Source: Allobacillus halotolerans (GTDB taxonomy: Bacteria > Bacillota > Bacilli > Bacillales > Alkalibacillaceae). From it: 61,698 bases of DNA. Below the pieces are notes generated by a model that was not told the DNA's origin, did no database searches, and saw only the letters and a program-made list of their open reading frames with translations. The position numbers and the translations under genes were made by a program. The first letter of the stretch is position 1. Every line of letters begins with the position of its first letter. The stretch covers positions 1 to 61,698 of the forward strand of contig NZ_JAHLZF010000015.1 of the NCBI RefSeq assembly GCF_018967645.1, given 5' to 3'. This document shows, in pieces, positions 9,062 to 18,893 of this stretch.

Positions 9062-9265
9062 TTATTTCTTCTCTTGTTGCTCTTGTAATCGTTTATGGAG
9101 CCCGAACATTTTGATTGCTGCACCGAAATCGAACGCTGCAATCAATGTGAAAATGATTGTCGCAATGTTCCAGACAGTATCTTCAACACTCATGTAAGCG
9201 ATGTACATGAATCCTAACCCCATCAACAAGTAAATAATCGCAAAAAATCGCGGTGATGCACGCAT
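9062..9265 (-). CDS. ydiK: Small membrane protein YdiK (DUF4305-like)
   Basis: 67-aa protein with two predicted membrane helices (residues about 7-24 and 31-48) and a charged C-terminal tail. The segment VEDTVWNIATIIFTLIAAFDF resembles B. subtilis YdiK, and the position next to ydiL and groES is the same. Function unknown. It starts three bases after the ydiL stop, with its GGGGGAT ribosome site inside the ydiL end, so the two are coupled. Confidence 0.8.
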   Translation of the reverse strand: MRASPRFFAIIYLLMGLGFMYIAYMSVEDTVWNIATIIFTLIAAFDFGAAIKMFGLHKRLQEQQEKK

Positions 9266-9268
9266 AAG

Positions 9269-10015
9269 TTATCCCCCAATTAAGATTGTTGCCGTATTTT
9301 CTAATTCCTGTAGCCGTCTTTCCAAATCTTCAATGTCGACGAATAGGTTGATCAATACGGCCGTTGCATTCATGGCTCCGTGGGCAATCATCGGTACAAT
9401 GATCCTTTTTGTTTTTACATATAAATAAGAAAAAGCAAAGCCCATAGCCACATACGTTAATGTGAACGTGAAATCAAGATGTAGAGCGCTAAATATTAAA
9501 GAAGAGAGTAGCGCTGCAAAAAAGAAATTCATTCGTTTATAGAGTTGTCCAAAGAAAATTTTTCGGAAAATCAATTCTTCGAAAAATGGTGCGAATACAA
9601 TTGGTACAATAATAAACCAGTAATTCGCCTCAATAATACTGATGATATCCATCGTATTTTCAGAAGCTTGGTCAATGCCGATAAACTGGAAGTTAATGAT
9701 ATTGGCTAAATATTGTGCGCCAAATGCGATGAACACACCGCCAATCGACCAGCCGATTAACTTACCAATTCCTTCACGATCACGCATATTGCTTGGTTTC
9801 ATATCTTCTTGAACCAAGTATAGCATGACGAGCGCTGCGATCGTATAACTGAATAAATGCCAATATACAAAATGATCGACGGATTCCATATTCGGAAAGA
9901 CACTTTCGAAGAGATCCATACCGAAGAATGGTGACATTTGTACCAATATATAAGTGAAGATGATGAGCCAATATCTTTGAGGCAATTCGACCGTCTCCTT
10001 TTGTTGATCATTCAT
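9269..10015 (-). CDS. ydiL: CPBP intramembrane metalloprotease YdiL
   Basis: Polytopic membrane protein of the CPBP (Abi/Rce1) family. The putative catalytic motifs are EELIFRK near residue 160, a following FSALHLDF, and HGAMNA near residue 210. About seven hydrophobic segments are visible. Targets are unknown. ATG 10015 begins MNDQQKET; an in-frame GTG at 10027 is the alternative, and neither has a good ribosome site. It diverges from groES and forms an operon with ydiK. Confidence 0.85.
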   Translation of the reverse strand: MNDQQKETVELPQRYWLIIFTYILVQMSPFFGMDLFESVFPNMESVDHFVYWHLFSYTIAALVMLYLVQEDMKPSNMRDREGIGKLIGWSIGGVFIAFGAQYLANIINFQFIGIDQASENTMDIISIIEANYWFIIVPIVFAPFFEELIFRKIFFGQLYKRMNFFFAALLSSLIFSALHLDFTFTLTYVAMGFAFSYLYVKTKRIIVPMIAHGAMNATAVLINLFVDIEDLERRLQELENTATILIGG

Positions 10016-10130
10016 GAGATGATACACTAGTTTTGTTGGCTATTTTTAAGATATTTTTTAGAAATCAAAAAAGAACCTAACGTTTATTTTATACTAAATC
10101 AAAAGCCGAAACAAAAATATTGTTTTTTAC

Positions 10131-10165
10131 TTGCAAAAAAATAAAAGATTGAGTATTATAATATT
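10131..10165 (+). promoter_or_regulatory. SigmaA-type promoter of groESL
   Basis: TTGCAA at 10131-10136 and TATTAT at 10154-10159 with a 17-base spacer. The overlapping TATAAT at 10157-10162 would give 20. Transcription would start inside or just before the CIRCE element, as expected for HrcA control. Confidence 0.7.
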
Positions 10166-10169
10166 GGAT

Positions 10170-10196
10170 TTAGCACTCAGCTAATACGAGTGCTAA
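10170..10196 (+). promoter_or_regulatory. CIRCE operator (HrcA binding site)
   Basis: TTAGCACTC at 10170-10178 and GAGTGCTAA at 10188-10196, separated by nine bases. This is a perfect match to the CIRCE consensus and lies at the groESL transcription start. Confidence 0.98.
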
Positions 10197-10234
10197 CAAA
10201 ACGATTATTTAATTTATATGAGGAGGTTTTTGTC

Positions 10235-10519
10235 GTGTTGAAACCACTAGGAGATCGCGTCATTATCGAGGTTGTTGAGCAAGAAGAAACAACTACAAGT
10301 GGAATTGTTTTGCCTGATTCCGCAAAAGAAAAACCACAAGAAGGAAAAGTCGTGGCAGTCGGCTCTGGTCGAGTGACTGAGCATGGTGAGAAGGTTGCGC
10401 CAGAAGTAAAAGAAGGCGACCGCGTCATTTATTCAAAATTTGCAGGAACAGAAGTGAAGCAAGACGGCAAAGAATACTTAGTCCTACGAGAAAACGACAT
10501 CTTGGCTGTTGTTCAGTAA
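10235..10519 (+). CDS. groES: Co-chaperonin GroES
   Basis: 10-kDa heptameric lid of the GroEL chaperonin. The start is GTG 10235, eight bases after AGGAGG, giving [13 protein letters not shown] and 94 aa, the same length and start as B. subtilis GroES. The mobile loop is [12 protein letters not shown]. The late [17 protein letters not shown] is diagnostic. Cotranscribed with groEL 39 bases downstream under CIRCE control, so induced by heat and unfolded protein through HrcA. Confidence 0.97.
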   Translation: MLKPLGDRVIIEVVEQEETTTSGIVLPDSAKEKPQEGKVVAVGSGRVTEHGEKVAPEVKEGDRVIYSKFAGTEVKQDGKEYLVLRENDILAVVQ

Positions 10520-10537
10520 TAAAAATTAACGGAATGA

Positions 10538-12190
<1,653 letters not shown>

Positions 12191-12256
12191 TAGCTGCCTG
12201 AAACCGTTGATTCAAAAGGGTTTTAACTGAAAAAATGTAATGCTAATATTTTATAT

Positions 12257-12298
12257 GAGGCTAATCACTTGTTCCTATAGTGATTAGCCTCTTTTTTA
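12257..12298 (+). terminator. Terminator of groESL
   Basis: Perfect 13-bp stem GAGGCTAATCACT / AGTGATTAGCCTC with a nine-base loop, then T6. Confidence 0.92.
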
Positions 12299-12782
12299 TA
12301 TTATTAATGATACAAGCTACTTTTTAGTAAATAATTTCTATTACCTTAAAGAAATAAAAAGAGTATAGAGTATAGATTATTTTCATGACATAAAAAAGTG
12401 CGATCCAATCTACCATTATTCAACTCAGTCTAATCGTTTCTTTAATTATTTACTTTGCAAGATAGGGTTTAAAGATCGCAGTTTAAGGTAATAAATAGGG
12501 TAGTCACTTTTTTAAAAAGGCTCTGTTAAGGTCCGTTGTTGATATTGTGATCCGCTACCGGAGGACGCTTTTGCCCTAACGGAAGGAGAGATTAATGAAA
12601 CATTAAACAAACTATTAATTTAAAGAAGCCTGATAGGTCTTTTGGCATGCCCGCTCTCGAACTACTTAGAACATCATGAAATAAATAACATAATTAGAAA
12701 ATTTTAATTCGAAAAGAGAGTATGTTAGGGTGTATTAAAAATAAAAATACTAAAATATTAGATTGAAATGAGGTGTTTGGTC
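12299..12782. other. Non-coding stretch at the left edge of the accessory block
   Basis: No convincing gene. AT-rich, with a short GC-richer piece at 12527-12592 (GGCTCTGTTAAGGTCCGTTG onward) that looks unlike its surroundings and might be a worn repeat or IS end. GAGGTG at 12770-12775 is the ribosome site for the next gene. Confidence 0.5.
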
Positions 12783-13553
12783 GTGGTAGATGACAAGAAT
12801 AAAAATGGTAATGGTGACGCTAATCAAGAAGAAGATAGCAGCCGACGTAAGTTTCTAAAAGACGCTGGTATTTTTACAGGTGGTGTAGTTGGTGCTGGCT
12901 TCCTTGGAGGCGTTATTGGTAATAAATGGTGGGATGACTCTGATTCTGCTACAGAATCAAAAACAACTCCCGATTTTAGTGAAGCTAGAATCTTTTTTAA
13001 TCGTCGAGAAGATTTCAACGTTTTAAGTTGGGCGACTGAGCGAATCTTTCCAGAGGATGATCATGGACCGGGTGCAATTTTATTAGGTGTTCCATATTTC
13101 ATTGATAGACAATTAGCTGGCCCTTGGGGTAAAAATGCCGATGATTATATGATGGGACCATTTAAAGAAGGGGAAAGCACGCAAGGTTTTCAATCACCTT
13201 TGAATCGGGGAGAGATTTTTACCCAAGGGATTCGTGAAATCAATAAGGTGAGCAATAAAAAGTTCAAAAGCTCTTTCCCAGAGTTGGAAGAGGAACAGCA
13301 AAATGAAGTTCTAATGATGTTTGAGAATGATGAAGTTGAATTAAAAAATGTAAGTTCGGCTAGATTTTTCAGTTTACTTAGACAAGCAACACTTGAAGGG
13401 GCTTATTCTGATCCCTTGTATGGTGGAAATAGAAATATGGATGGATGGCGCATGAAAGAATTTCCTGGCGCCCAAAGTGCCTATATAAATGAAATTGAAG
13501 AAGAAGATTTTATTAAGATGGATCCAGTTAGCCTGAGTGATTATAATCAATAG
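12783..13553 (+). CDS. Tat-exported small subunit, gluconate 2-dehydrogenase subunit 3-like
   Basis: 256-aa partner of the GMC flavoprotein encoded next. The N-terminus carries a twin-arginine signal: SRRKFLKDAG with RR at residues 21-22, followed by a glycine-rich hydrophobic stretch to about residue 50. The mature part (NRREDFNVLSWATERIFPEDDHGPGA, then FPELEEEQQNEVL) resembles the Gluconate_2-dh3 family. GTG 12783 is the likely start because GAGGTG lies seven bases before it. In this family the small subunit carries the Tat signal and escorts the folded flavoprotein. Sugar-acid specificity cannot be told. Confidence 0.78.
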   Translation: MVDDKNKNGNGDANQEEDSSRRKFLKDAGIFTGGVVGAGFLGGVIGNKWWDDSDSATESKTTPDFSEARIFFNRREDFNVLSWATERIFPEDDHGPGAILLGVPYFIDRQLAGPWGKNADDYMMGPFKEGESTQGFQSPLNRGEIFTQGIREINKVSNKKFKSSFPELEEEQQNEVLMMFENDEVELKNVSSARFFSLLRQATLEGAYSDPLYGGNRNMDGWRMKEFPGAQSAYINEIEEEDFIKMDPVSLSDYNQ

Positions 13554-13573
13554 TGCGAAAAGGAGATATTACG

Positions 13574-15325
13574 ATGGCAAAAAAACTAGATAAGGTTGAG
13601 GTTGTTACAGTAGGAGTTGGTTGGACAGGCGGGATTATTGCTGCTGAACTTGCTAAAGCAGGATATCAAGTATTAGGCTTGGAAAGGGGCGTGGAGACGT
13701 CACTAGATGATTATAATCAGATAAAAGATGAATTAAAATACAATCCCAGAAATGAAATGATGGATGACCTGTCTGATGCGACGCTTACCTTCCGTAATAA
13801 TTTAGATACAGAAGCTTTACCAATTCGTGATAATGGTAATCTAAGAATTGGAAAAGATACAGGTGGCGGAGGCAGTCACTGGGCTGCACAATACCACCGT
13901 TATTTCCCATATGATTATGAAATTTACAGTAAGACTGTTGAGAGATACGGGAAAGATAAAATACCTGAAGGAATGACCATTCAGGATTGGGGTATTACTT
14001 ATGATGAAATAGAACCTTACTACGATAAATTTGAAAAAATGGCGGGAATTTCTGGTGAAGAAGACCCTTTCGGACCACAACGTTCGAATCCATATCCAAC
14101 TCCCCCAATGAAAGACGTTCCTATTACAAAGATGTTTAAGAAAGCTGCCAAAAATTTAGGTTATCATCCACTTACCTTGGCCTCAGCTACTCTATCAGAA
14201 TCGTATGAGAATCCTGATGGTCAAAGAATTAATGCTTGTCAGTACTGTGCTTTTTGTTATAGTCATGGATGTCAATTTGGTGCTAAATCAGATCCTATTA
14301 TTACGGTGATCCCGACTGCACAAGAAACGAATAATTTTGAGCTTCGTACAAACGCCAATGTAACGCGTATATTATATGAAGATGGTAAAGCTAAAGGAGT
14401 TTTATATACGGATACGCGTACAGGAGAAGAATTTGAACAACCAGCTGATGTTGTCGTAATGACAAGCTATACATTTAATAATGTTCGTTTATTATTACTA
14501 TCAGAAATTGGGAAACCTTATAATCCGAAAACGGGTGAAGGAGTCATTGGTAAAAACTTTTGCGATCACCACGTAGCTGATGGTGCGAGTTCAGTTCGTG
14601 GATTCTTTAATGATAAAAAGTTTAATTTATATGCGGGAGCTGGAGGATTAGGTGCTATTTTTTACGATCTAGCTGCCGATAACTTTGATCATTCGGATGT
14701 TGACTTTATCCATGGTGGTGTCGCTAGAATAACCCAAGGCGGAAGTGGTGCAATTACACATAACCCTGTGCCAAAAGGAACGCCTAGTTGGGGTAGAGAA
14801 TTCAAAGAGAAGTCTTTATTTTATGCGAATCGTACATTAAACGTTAACTTTATGTTCGCTGTTATGCCTTGGAAAGATCACTATATGGATCTCGATCCTA
14901 ATTATACTGATCGTTCGGGTGATCCATTATTACGCGTCACGTTCGATTTTAAGGATCAAGATCATAACTTGCTTAAATTTGGAAGAGATGTGTGTGAAGA
15001 TGTAATGAAAGAAATGGGAGCAGACATCATCGAACCAAGTGAAGATATTGAACATATTAGCGGGAGTTTTATATTCCAACATAGTAGTGGAGGCGCTATT
15101 ATGGGGAACTCACCTGAAACCTCTGCAGTAAACAATTACTCACAAATGTGGGATGTAGATAATTTATTTGTTGTAGGTGCTTCTGCATTTCCACACTTTA
15201 GTTCCGCAAATCCAACGGGAACAGTAGGAGCTATGGCTTATCGTGCTGCTGAAGGTATTGAAGAGTTTTTAGCGAATGGTGGAGGTCAATTAGTCGAACC
15301 AAAAGATGCTAAAGCAAATACCTAA
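13574..15325 (+). CDS. GMC-family FAD dehydrogenase, gluconate/sugar-acid type
   Basis: 583-aa flavoprotein. The FAD-binding loop VGVGWTGGIIAAELAKAG begins near residue 12. GGGSHWAAQYHR is the second GMC motif. A cysteine-rich segment NACQYCAFCYSHGCQFGA near residue 220 resembles the cluster-binding segment of membrane FAD sugar dehydrogenases. The C-terminal active-site region reads FQHSSGGAIMGNSP ... SANPTGTVGA. It has no signal of its own and is probably carried by the Tat signal of the preceding subunit, 20 bases upstream. ATG 13574 follows AAAAGGAGAT. No cytochrome c subunit is present, so the electron acceptor is unknown. A paralogue lies at 58435-60141. Confidence 0.85.
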   Translation: MAKKLDKVEVVTVGVGWTGGIIAAELAKAGYQVLGLERGVETSLDDYNQIKDELKYNPRNEMMDDLSDATLTFRNNLDTEALPIRDNGNLRIGKDTGGGGSHWAAQYHRYFPYDYEIYSKTVERYGKDKIPEGMTIQDWGITYDEIEPYYDKFEKMAGISGEEDPFGPQRSNPYPTPPMKDVPITKMFKKAAKNLGYHPLTLASATLSESYENPDGQRINACQYCAFCYSHGCQFGAKSDPIITVIPTAQETNNFELRTNANVTRILYEDGKAKGVLYTDTRTGEEFEQPADVVVMTSYTFNNVRLLLLSEIGKPYNPKTGEGVIGKNFCDHHVADGASSVRGFFNDKKFNLYAGAGGLGAIFYDLAADNFDHSDVDFIHGGVARITQGGSGAITHNPVPKGTPSWGREFKEKSLFYANRTLNVNFMFAVMPWKDHYMDLDPNYTDRSGDPLLRVTFDFKDQDHNLLKFGRDVCEDVMKEMGADIIEPSEDIEHISGSFIFQHSSGGAIMGNSPETSAVNNYSQMWDVDNLFVVGASAFPHFSSANPTGTVGAMAYRAAEGIEEFLANGGGQLVEPKDAKANT

Positions 15326-15372
15326 AGTTTGAAACTTTAAACATGTTCTTTAAATAAATATTACTTTTTTAC

Positions 15373-15424
15373 AAGTAACCTGATAATCATTTTTCAACAG
15401 TTATCAGGTTACTTATTGTTTATT
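15373..15424 (+). terminator. Terminator after the GMC dehydrogenase
   Basis: AAGTAACCTGATAA / TTATCAGGTTACTT, a 14-bp perfect stem with a 14-base loop, then an AT-rich tail. Confidence 0.85.
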
Positions 15425-15483
15425 TTATAATGATTGATTATCGTTCCTAATAAAATTTCTTGGTTACCGAAGGAGAATATGAC

Positions 15484-16056
15484 ATGGGAAGAGTAAAGAT
15501 ATTATTCTTGTTATTATTCCTTGTTTTCTTAGTGTCTTGTGGAAATGAAGCGGAAATCGAAACCAATATGTCAGAACCAATGTCAGACTTTCAATTTAAA
15601 ACACAAGATAAAGAAACGCTAAGTTTTGAAGATTTAAAAGATGATTGGTGGATAGCAAATTTTATGTATACAAGTTGTGAAGCTGTATGTCCAATTACAA
15701 CCGAACGAATGGCAGATATTCAAAAAACATTGGACAAAGAAGGCTTACACCCACATCTGGTCTCTTTTAGTGTTGACCCAGAAAATGATACACCTAAAGT
15801 TCTAAAAGAATATGCTAGCCAATATGATGCTAATTTTGACTCATGGAGTTTTTTAACAGGGTATGACTTTGAAACGATTCAAGATTTATCTCAGGAAACT
15901 TTTAAAGCTAACTTAGCACAAGGGGCAGTTGGACTAAAATCCCATGGAGTTAATTTTTATTTAATCAACCCTAAGGGAGTTATCGTCAAAAAATATAATG
16001 GAATGAACGAAAGCGAATTAGAACTACTTGTTAAGGATGTAAAAAGAGTTAAGTAG
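15484..16056 (+). CDS. SCO1/SenC-type copper lipoprotein
   Basis: 190-aa lipoprotein with a signal peptide ending LVSC (lipid cysteine 19). The thioredoxin-like Sco domain has both copper-ligand cysteines in TSCEAVCP (residues 65 and 69) and the distal histidine in KSHGVNFYLI near residue 157. Sco proteins load copper into the CuA site of cytochrome c oxidase at the outer membrane face. ATG 15484 follows GAAGGAGA. It sits behind the dehydrogenase operon but has its own upstream region; a link to respiratory use of the dehydrogenase electrons is an inference. Confidence 0.88.
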   Translation: MGRVKILFLLLFLVFLVSCGNEAEIETNMSEPMSDFQFKTQDKETLSFEDLKDDWWIANFMYTSCEAVCPITTERMADIQKTLDKEGLHPHLVSFSVDPENDTPKVLKEYASQYDANFDSWSFLTGYDFETIQDLSQETFKANLAQGAVGLKSHGVNFYLINPKGVIVKKYNGMNESELELLVKDVKRVK

Positions 16057-16090
16057 GATCTTGAGCAGTAGATAGGTAAATAATTGTTTG

Positions 16091-16124
16091 ATGCCATGTT
16101 TGTACTATACATGGCATTTTTATA
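16091..16124 (+). terminator. Terminator of the sco gene
   Basis: ATGCCATG / CATGGCAT stem with an 11-base loop, followed by TTTTTATAT. Confidence 0.75.
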
Positions 16125-16225
16125 TGGATTTATAATCCAATATTTAACGATTGTAAAACATGACAAACATCCCAGGATTTATGATAGTAATATGCTCTAT
16201 AAAAGTACCACGCAGCTTTACACCC

Positions 16226-16327
16226 GTAGCTGCTATGTTCCTAACAACAGAAGCAGTAGTTGTCGACCTACCAGAAGAAAATGGCGGTGGCGCCCTAGAC
16301 ATTGGCGGCATGCCGGGCATGATGTAA
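16226..16327 (+). pseudogene. Truncated second copy of the groEL 3' end
   Basis: About 100 bases match the real groEL end (about 12078-12190) at all but six positions, apart from loss of one 12-base GGM repeat. The frame reads [18 protein letters not shown], then NGGGALDIGGMPGMM and a stop. Differences include A-to-V and P-to-L changes. Similarity fades to the left of CGTAGC. There is no start codon or ribosome site, so it cannot be expressed as a chaperonin. It marks the right edge of the block inserted behind groEL. Confidence 0.93.
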
Positions 16328-16410
16328 GTGAACCCTCAAGCATAGATGCAATAAGGTTTAGTTAGAAAAAAATCGGTAAAAGTAACAAATAAGCCACAAT
16401 ATCCACTTAG

Positions 16411-16454
16411 AGGTCTTTCATCACTTGACTAAAGTCGATAAAAGACCTTTTTAA
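16411..16454 (+). terminator. Terminator behind the groEL fragment
   Basis: AGGTCTTT (16411-16418) pairs with AAAGACCT (16441-16448), followed by TTTTTAATTTT. It may be the terminator of the groEL copy or of the ancestral locus. Confidence 0.6.
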
Positions 16455-16502
16455 TTTTAATGAATATAAAAATAACTTTTCCTAAACATCTTACCCATTT
16501 AA

Positions 16503-16516
16503 TGGAAGCGCTAACG
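16503..16516. promoter_or_regulatory. Possible cre (CcpA) site
   Basis: TGGAAGCGCTAACG matches TGNAANCGNWNNCA with one mismatch at the last base. It lies 240 bases before a small membrane gene and has no clear promoter next to it, so its target is uncertain. Confidence 0.35.
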
Positions 16517-16758
16517 TTTATTTCGATTAACTATGTGTTCATATACTTTCTAATAAGTTTGAATTTCGCACTAATAGGGCGGTATTAGTTGGGACTAGTT
16601 AATCGTTCTTACCATTATGAAAGTCGACAACACCAACAGTAAAGCAAATCAAACACCTGTACTTTATAAGTGTAGAGGGTTTTTGTTAATTGAAAATTTT
16701 TGAATAAATAAATTATGACGATCAAATTTGTGAAATTCAAATAAAGGTGTAATTCTTA

Positions 16759-16929
16759 ATGAAAGTATTTTTTAAAGTATTTCTTTTAAGTATAGTTATC
16801 TACCTAATTGGGGGCTTAATATTTAATGATGGCAATAATATAGAGGTTATAATCTTACCTATGGGCCTTGTAATAATTGTCTTGTTGTCCTATATTATCT
16901 CTCTTTTACACGACATTAAAGATAAATAA
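16759..16929 (+). CDS. Small two-helix membrane protein, 56 aa
   Basis: The reading frame begins MKVFFKVFLLSIVIYLIGG and ends LLHDIKDK. Two hydrophobic segments (residues about 5-21 and 29-49) are joined by a short acidic/Asn turn (NDGNNIE), so a helical hairpin in the membrane is likely. AAAGGTG nine bases before the ATG supports translation. I do not recognise the family. It stands alone between the groEL remnant and a bidirectional terminator. Confidence 0.6.
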   Translation: MKVFFKVFLLSIVIYLIGGLIFNDGNNIEVIILPMGLVIIVLLSYIISLLHDIKDK

Positions 16930-17107
16930 CATATAATTAATTCATTTTGACCAACGATTGCAGCTCTCTTTATAGAAGGCAGCTTATTCGAAATTCAGAA
17001 TACAAATGAAGAGAACTATAAGGGTGAGTGAGCGACTGCTTTGTTGCTCAAAAATATTAAGGATAACTAAAAGTAAGATTCAGCAATAATCCATAAAATA
17101 TAAAAAT

Positions 17108-17148
17108 GCTTCTCGTTAGTTAAAAAACTTTTGAGAAGCCTTTTATAT
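17108..17148. terminator. Bidirectional terminator
   Basis: GCTTCTC (17108-17114) pairs with GAGAAGC (17133-17139), with T- and A-rich flanks on both sides, between the small membrane gene (+) and the decayed gene (-). Confidence 0.65.
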
Positions 17149-17174
17149 ATTATTTGTAATTATTTTTAATTTTA

Positions 17175-17590
17175 CTATACCCTCTGTGTCCCTTTAAGTG
17201 CCCATTCCATCCTGCTCAGCAAAATGCTTCTCGTTAACTCGCCAGTCATATTAAATACTTGCAGATTAAACGTTGGGTTTTTCTGATCGGAATAATTTTT
17301 CCATTGTTCCGCGACATAGACTAAATCGGAAGCTTTAATTAATGCGACATCTGTATCTTGCTCAGAAAAGGCTTCTAATTTTTGGGCTTGAGCAACAGCT
17401 TCTTTTGTGTAGTCATGAACAATGATTAAAAATAGTGTAACTCTCATTTTCTCTGATCGAATATATCTCAAAAATTGATTAAAGTTGGTTTCTGAAAACG
17501 TATAAGGTTCCTCTGTACTATATTCCTGCAATCATCCGATTGTTTCTTCCTCTGTTAATGAGAATACAAACTCACTTCCTTTTCCGATAA
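17175..17590 (-). pseudogene. Decayed gene, C-terminal remnant with an in-frame stop
   Basis: An open frame of 118 codons (17175-17531) could begin only at a TTG directly after a TGA. Upstream of that stop the same frame continues sensibly (DFIGKGSEFVFSL, then TEEETIG) to another stop near 17590, and no start codon with a ribosome site is found. The remnant includes LIKASDLVYVAEQWKNY, which recalls the end of restriction-endonuclease-like proteins, but I cannot name the family. It runs head to head with the next gene, whose promoter region abuts it. Confidence 0.5.
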
Positions 17591-17636
17591 AATCTTAGTA
17601 TAATAGATTTATCATTAAATCAAAGGAGGAGCTACA

Positions 17637-17999
17637 ATGGAAAAAAGTGAATTCAATATGATTATTCAAGCGATTCATGAACTGTCAGACAAAGTTGATG
17701 GTGTGGAAGAAAGAATAAATTTACGCTTAGACAAGCTTGAACAGCGCATGGACAGTCTTGAACAGCGCATGGACAGTCTTGAACAGCGCATGGGCAGTCT
17801 TGAACAGCGCATGGACAGTCTTGAACAGCGTGTGGACAATCTTGAACAACATATGGAACGTTTAGAAGAAAAAGTGGACAAAAATCATGGTGTTGTTACG
17901 GATAAAATTGATCGACTAACTGAAAAAGTAGAATATATTCAAGAAAAAATGATCGATCATGATGAGGATATTTTCCGGTTGAAAAAAAGGGTTCTATAA
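17637..17999 (+). CDS. Coiled-coil protein built from 21-bp coding repeats
   Basis: 120-aa soluble protein. Residues about 30-75 are consecutive heptads of the type LEQRMDS, whose 21-bp DNA units (CTTGAACAGCGCATGGACAGT) are almost identical at 17736-17840. The rest (IDRLTEKVEYIQEKM, DEDIFRLKKRV) is also heptad-patterned, so a long parallel coiled coil is expected. An ideal AAAGGAGGAGC site and a TATAAT at 17599-17604 precede it. The near-identity of the DNA units, not only of the residues, shows recent slippage or unequal exchange. Function unknown; small proteins of this build occur widely in Bacillaceae. Confidence 0.75.
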   Translation: MEKSEFNMIIQAIHELSDKVDGVEERINLRLDKLEQRMDSLEQRMDSLEQRMGSLEQRMDSLEQRVDNLEQHMERLEEKVDKNHGVVTDKIDRLTEKVEYIQEKMIDHDEDIFRLKKRVL

Positions 18000-18194
18000 G
18001 ATCAAAACAGCTATCAATACTACGAGTCTTTTATTTCTCACCGTCTGCTATGATCTCCAAGTTTAACCTACGCAATCATCGTCCTAGATGAATAAACACT
18101 TAAAACGAACATACAAACTTCATTCCACAGAAATTCTTACTACAATTTAGCATTCAAGTCGTAACTTACAATAAAATCCGACACGATTTGGACC

Positions 18195-18345
18195 CTTTTT
18201 GGCAAAATATGTGCCATGTAGCTTATATATGCGCCCTGCACTATAACTTATGTTACCAATCTGAGAAAATATGGTCCGAACCATTCGATATATACGACCA
18301 AAAGAAGAATATATGAGCCTTCCAAACGAGCGTCATATGATTTTC
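18195..18345 (-). repeat. 21-bp CATA-type array in inverse orientation
   Basis: Read on the minus strand this has the same unit as the array at 8536-8920: G-rich start, CATATA-like core, variable tail. The complement TATG falls at 18208, 18228, 18249, 18270, 18312 and 18336, with a TATA variant in register near 18291. The spacing is 20-21 bp for most steps and 42 across the variant. It lies in the 587-base gene-free stretch 18000-18586, in which I see no credible gene. Confidence 0.7.
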
Positions 18346-18586
18346 CTTATTCACCAACCGTATGGCAAAAAAATTTAAAAGAATGATTTCATTTAAAAGG
18401 GGCTATTTCAGGTATGTCGTAATCGTTACGGTATATGATGCTTCCATATCTGAATGGTCGGCTGATCAATCTTTGCCGAAAGATAAGTAATAGAAGTTCA
18501 TGCAGCTAGTCAAAAGGGTCTGATTTATTCAAACTAGCTTTCTATGGGGTTAAAGTTGTCTACTGTAATAATTGAATTCGATTATG

Positions 18587-18799
18587 TCACCAATTCTGGC
18601 AACTTGGGCAACAGTAAGAACAACCGTCGAAGATGCGATAGGGATGTTCGAGAGTGACTTTCTTGATTGCTAGTTGACAGTCATCAAATTTTCCGATAAA
18701 AACTTTCGAGTCAGTGGGTGAAACGATTGCACAGTCATCTGTATGGATTGTGAATATTCCTGTTGGATGAGGTTCTTCAAGGTAATAATAAGCTGACAT
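18587..18799 (-). CDS. Small Cys-rich-tail protein, 70 aa
   Basis: Not recognised by family name. The N-terminus MSAYYYLEEPHPTG is followed by HTDDCAIV, GKFDDCQLAIKK and a terminal CSYCCPSCQNW, giving six cysteines, four of them clustered. The tail could bind zinc. GGGGGAG five to six bases before the ATG is a good ribosome site. No signal peptide or membrane helix. It stands alone. Confidence 0.6.
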   Translation of the reverse strand: MSAYYYLEEPHPTGIFTIHTDDCAIVSPTDSKVFIGKFDDCQLAIKKVTLEHPYRIFDGCSYCCPSCQNW

Positions 18800-18893
18800 C
18801 CAATCTCCCCCTCAAAATCTATTTAATAGTAGTTATTCTGCATATATTGTAAAATTCCTTCATTATTATGTAATTAAGGATAAATTCCAACAT

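Noticed and set aside
12527-12592. GC-richer piece starting GGCTCTGTTAAGG, reminiscent of an IS6-type end
   Set aside because: Only the first few bases resemble such an end; there is no matching inverted partner, transposase or target duplication.
15426-15450. Possible Fur box upstream of sco
   Set aside because: Only one half-site (GATTATC) matches the 7-1-7 consensus.
16084-16365. 93-codon frame across the groEL remnant
   Set aside because: It is in the wrong frame relative to the groEL fragment and crosses a terminator.
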